A DNA stretch of 64,000 nucleotides from Streptomyces sp. NBC_01497. Its GTDB lineage: Bacteria > Actinomycetota > Actinomycetes > Streptomycetales > Streptomycetaceae. The DNA is taken from assembly GCF_036250695.1 (NCBI RefSeq), contig NZ_CP109427.1, positions 1,612,001 to 1,676,000 of the forward strand, in the 5' to 3' direction. Every line of letters starts with the position of its first letter. Position 1 is the stretch's first letter. Below are positions 61,108-64,000 of the stretch, piece by piece. A program made the translations under genes and the position numbers. The notes beneath the pieces are model-generated. The model was given only the letters and a program-made list of their open reading frames with translations. It was not told where the DNA came from and made no database searches.

Positions 61108-63021
61108 TCAGTCGCGGGCGACCTCCCGCGTGTCCAGCAGCTTGCCGTCGAGACGGGAGACGAGACCGGTGACCTGACGGGCGATGTCGGGCGCCGTCAG
61201 TCCGAACTCGGCCATGAGCTCCTTGCGCGACGCGTGCGGGAGGAACCGCTCGGGGATGCCGAAGTCCCGCAGCGGCATGTCCACGCCGGAGTCCCGGAGC
61301 GCCTGCGCGATCGAGGCGCCGACGCCGCCGGTGCGGATGTTGTCCTCGACCGTGATCACGACGCGGTGGCGCTCCGCGAGGGGGACCATCTCCTCGTCGA
61401 CGGGCTTGACCCAGCGCGGGTCGACGACCGTGCTCGAAATGCCCTGCTTGTCCAGAAGGTCGGCAATCTCCAGGCACATCGGCGCGAGGGCGCCCACCGA
61501 GACCAGCAGCACGTCCGCCGGGTCCGAGGTGGCGGGCCGGCGCAGGACGTCCATGCCGCCGATCCGGCCGACGGCCGCGACGGCGGGCCCGACCGCGCCC
61601 TTCGAGTACCGCACCACGGTCGGCGCGTCCTCGACCTGCACGGCCTCGCGCAGCTGGGAGCGGACCTGGTCGGCGTCGCGCGGGGCGGCGATCCTGATGC
61701 CCGGCACGATCTGGAGCATCGACATGTCCCACATGCCGTTGTGCGTCGGACCGTCGGTGCCCGTCACGCCGGCCCGGTCGAGCGCGAAGGTCACACCGCA
61801 GCGGTGCAGTGCCACATCCATCAGGACCTGGTCGAAGGCGCGGTTGAGGAAGGTCGCGTAGACGGCGAAGACGGGGTGCAGCCCACCCGTGGCGAGGCCG
61901 GCGGCGGAGACCGCGCCGTGCTGCTCGGCGATCCCGACGTCGTAGACCCGGTCGGGGAACGCCTCGGCGAACTTGGTCAGGCCGGTGGGGTGCAGCATCG
62001 AGGCCGTGATCGCGACGATGTCGTCCCGCTCCTGACCGAGCTTGAGCATTTCCTCACCGAAGACGGACGTCCAGTCGGCGCCGCCCGCCGAGATCGGCAG
62101 ACCCGTGTCGGGGTGGATCGGACCGATGCCGTGGAAGCGGTCGGTCGGGTCCTGCTCGGCCGGGGTGTAGCCGCGGCCCTTCTCCGTGATGCAGTGCACG
62201 ATGACCGGGCCGCCGAAGCGTTTCGCCCGCAGCAACGCGGATTCGACGGCCTCGACGTCGTGGCCGTCGATGGGGCCCATGTACTTCAGGCCGAGGTCCT
62301 CGAACATGCCCTGCGGGGCGACGAAGTCCTTCAGGCCCTTCTTGGCGCCGTGCAGCGTCTCGTACAGCGGCCTGCCCACGACGGGCGTGCGCTCCAGGAG
62401 GTCCTTGCCACGGGCGAGGAAGCGCTCGTAGCCGTCCGAGATGCGCAGGGTGGCGAGGTGGTTGGCGAGGCCGCCGGTGGTGCGCGCGTAGGACCACTCG
62501 TTGTCGTTGACGACGATGACGAGGGGGCGGTCCTTGGCGGCGGCGATGTTGTTCAGCGCCTCCCAGGCCATGCCGCCGGTCAGCGCGCCGTCGCCGATGA
62601 CGGCGACCACGCTGTTGTCCTTCTTCAGGACGCGGTTGGCCTTGGCGAGCCCGTCGGCCCAGCCGAGGACGGTGGAGGCGTGCGAGTTCTCGATCACGTC
62701 GTGCTCGGACTCGGCGCGGGACGGGTAGCCGGAGAGGCCGCCCTTGCGCTTCAGCTTCGTGAAGTCCTGGCGCCCCGTGAGGAGCTTGTGCACGTACGCC
62801 TGGTGCCCGGTGTCGAACAGGATCCGGTCGTTCGGGGAGTCGTACACCCGGTGGAGGGCGATGGTCAGTTCCACGACGCCCAGATTGGGCCCGAGGTGGC
62901 CGCCGGTCTTGGAGACCGCGTCGACGAGGAACGTCCTGATCTCGCCCGCGAGCTGCCTGAGCTGCTCGGGGTCGAGTCGGTCCAGATCCCGCGGTCCCTT
63001 GATGTGCGTCAGCAACGGCAC
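61108..63021 (-). CDS. dxs: 1-deoxy-D-xylulose-5-phosphate synthase Dxs
   Basis: This 637-residue thiamine-diphosphate enzyme condenses pyruvate and glyceraldehyde-3-phosphate at the start of the MEP isoprenoid route. [21 protein letters not shown] opens the family, the ThDP motif is [16 protein letters not shown] (143-158), and Glu366 in VGIAEQHG activates the cofactor. The [15 protein letters not shown] segment contacts substrate. The GTG has AAGGAGG 6 nt upstream. Streptomyces often carry a second dxs; a copy here near xylose transport genes matches the S. coelicolor order as I recall it. Confidence 0.96.
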   Translation of the reverse strand: MPLLTHIKGPRDLDRLDPEQLRQLAGEIRTFLVDAVSKTGGHLGPNLGVVELTIALHRVYDSPNDRILFDTGHQAYVHKLLTGRQDFTKLKRKGGLSGYPSRAESEHDVIENSHASTVLGWADGLAKANRVLKKDNSVVAVIGDGALTGGMAWEALNNIAAAKDRPLVIVVNDNEWSYARTTGGLANHLATLRISDGYERFLARGKDLLERTPVVGRPLYETLHGAKKGLKDFVAPQGMFEDLGLKYMGPIDGHDVEAVESALLRAKRFGGPVIVHCITEKGRGYTPAEQDPTDRFHGIGPIHPDTGLPISAGGADWTSVFGEEMLKLGQERDDIVAITASMLHPTGLTKFAEAFPDRVYDVGIAEQHGAVSAAGLATGGLHPVFAVYATFLNRAFDQVLMDVALHRCGVTFALDRAGVTGTDGPTHNGMWDMSMLQIVPGIRIAAPRDADQVRSQLREAVQVEDAPTVVRYSKGAVGPAVAAVGRIGGMDVLRRPATSDPADVLLVSVGALAPMCLEIADLLDKQGISSTVVDPRWVKPVDEEMVPLAERHRVVITVEDNIRTGGVGASIAQALRDSGVDMPLRDFGIPERFLPHASRKELMAEFGLTAPDIARQVTGLVSRLDGKLLDTREVARD

Positions 63022-63465
63022 CCGTGCCTCCTTGCGATTGAGCCGGTCGAGCTCTGCCGATCCGCTGATTCTAATGTTCCGCCCGCGGCGGCGTTCGTCG
63101 GGCCGCGTGTTTGTGTGTCACACCATCGGCTGCGAACCAGCGGATCCCCTTGTGGCTTGACTGACCTTGTGCATAGCCGTACGACCCAAGGGAACCGGGG
63201 TTCTCCGGGCCCTGGCCGGGCTCGGCGGTCCGGAAGGTCGTCGGCGACACGAACATCCATACAGGTGCGATCCGAACGTGTGGCCGGTCACGGCAGGAGG
63301 GCCGGGCCGCGGTACTCCACCACGGGAGGCGCGGGCCGCCCGCACTCCACGCGCCGGGCGCGGGACCGCGCCCGGCAGGGGCGGCACCCACTGGGGGGCC
63401 ACTGCCCGCGGACGCAAGCGTGCCCGGTACCTGGAAGGCACCGGGCACGGCTTGCGGGAGAGCGG
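63022..63465. other. Intergenic region between dxs and the sugar permease
   Basis: This 444-bp gap holds the dxs promoter region at its left end and the permease terminator (63420-63448) at its right. I see no gene. No operator-like palindrome stood out near the dxs start. Confidence 0.45.
63420..63448 (-). terminator. Hairpin terminator downstream of the sugar permease
   Basis: GTGCCCGGT (63420-63428) pairs perfectly with ACCGGGCAC (63440-63448) across 11 nt, 17 bp after the permease stop. It ends the sugar transport operon. Confidence 0.75.

Positions 63466-64000
<535 letters not shown>

Overview
The window reads as one stretch of a high-GC actinomycete chromosome, almost certainly Streptomyces. 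Third-codon positions are strongly G/C, GTG starts are common, and several genes are Streptomyces markers: a WhiI-like sporulation regulator, a SAV2148-type HEPN protein, a DUF3000 protein next to hemE, a chitinase with a DasR-like operator, and a Tap-like secreted peptidase. I recognise no rRNA, tRNA, CRISPR array, intact insertion sequence or prophage.

Layout. 1-6250: mixed housekeeping genes (edge-truncated IlvD/Edd-family dehydratase, ABC ATPase, NTF2-like and DUF1697 pair, APH-like kinase, DEDDh exonuclease, HEPN protein). 6607-14950: the glycogen-to-trehalose route (glgX/treX, treY, treZ), interleaved with a GNAT acetyltransferase and a DUF1707-FHA protein. 15200-22520: Xaa-Pro peptidase, secreted RlpA-like/ricin-lectin protein, a conserved protein of unknown function, a P-loop kinase, and an 830-residue GTPase-associated-protein-1-related protein. 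22858-32207: msrB-murC operon, a small conserved protein, RibD-C reductase divergent from zapE, OsmC, PPK2, an AIM24/ABC/permease/zinc-ribbon operon, and a PTH2-type hydrolase. 32367-38007: fadB-like and thiolase beta-oxidation operon with a likely TetR-type operator, RNase D, and a WhiI-like regulator. 38333-45553: DUF3000, hemE, a GH18 chitinase, a CoA-disulfide-reductase-like flavoprotein, and hemY/cgoX with hemQ/chdC, which together with hemE form part of the coproporphyrin-dependent heme route. 45676-49091: Tap-like peptidase and a DUF692 (MNIO) enzyme that carries a C-terminal partner-like domain.

49092-56689 looks like an accessory insert between conserved genes. It holds a truncated PIN-domain remnant, a TetR regulator divergent from an SDR oxidoreductase with three related operator-like palindromes, an F420-reductase-like Rossmann protein, a Tat-exported GH2 glycosidase with overlapping LacI-type palindromes upstream, and long non-coding stretches with a hexanucleotide repeat. 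56690-64000 returns to conserved genes: a putative beta-propeller protein, a NYN/PIN-like protein coupled to an RluA pseudouridine synthase, an APC permease, dxs, and the 3' part of a sugar ABC permease (xylH-like) cut by the window edge.

Two themes cross the window. Many genes have no Shine-Dalgarno sequence but a TANNNT-like -10 element 6-8 nt before the start codon, suggesting leaderless mRNAs. Convergent gene pairs are usually separated by strong GC-rich hairpins. The most interesting leads are the MNIO-partner fusion without an adjacent substrate gene, the orphan GAP1-related protein, and the self-contained TetR/SDR regulon.
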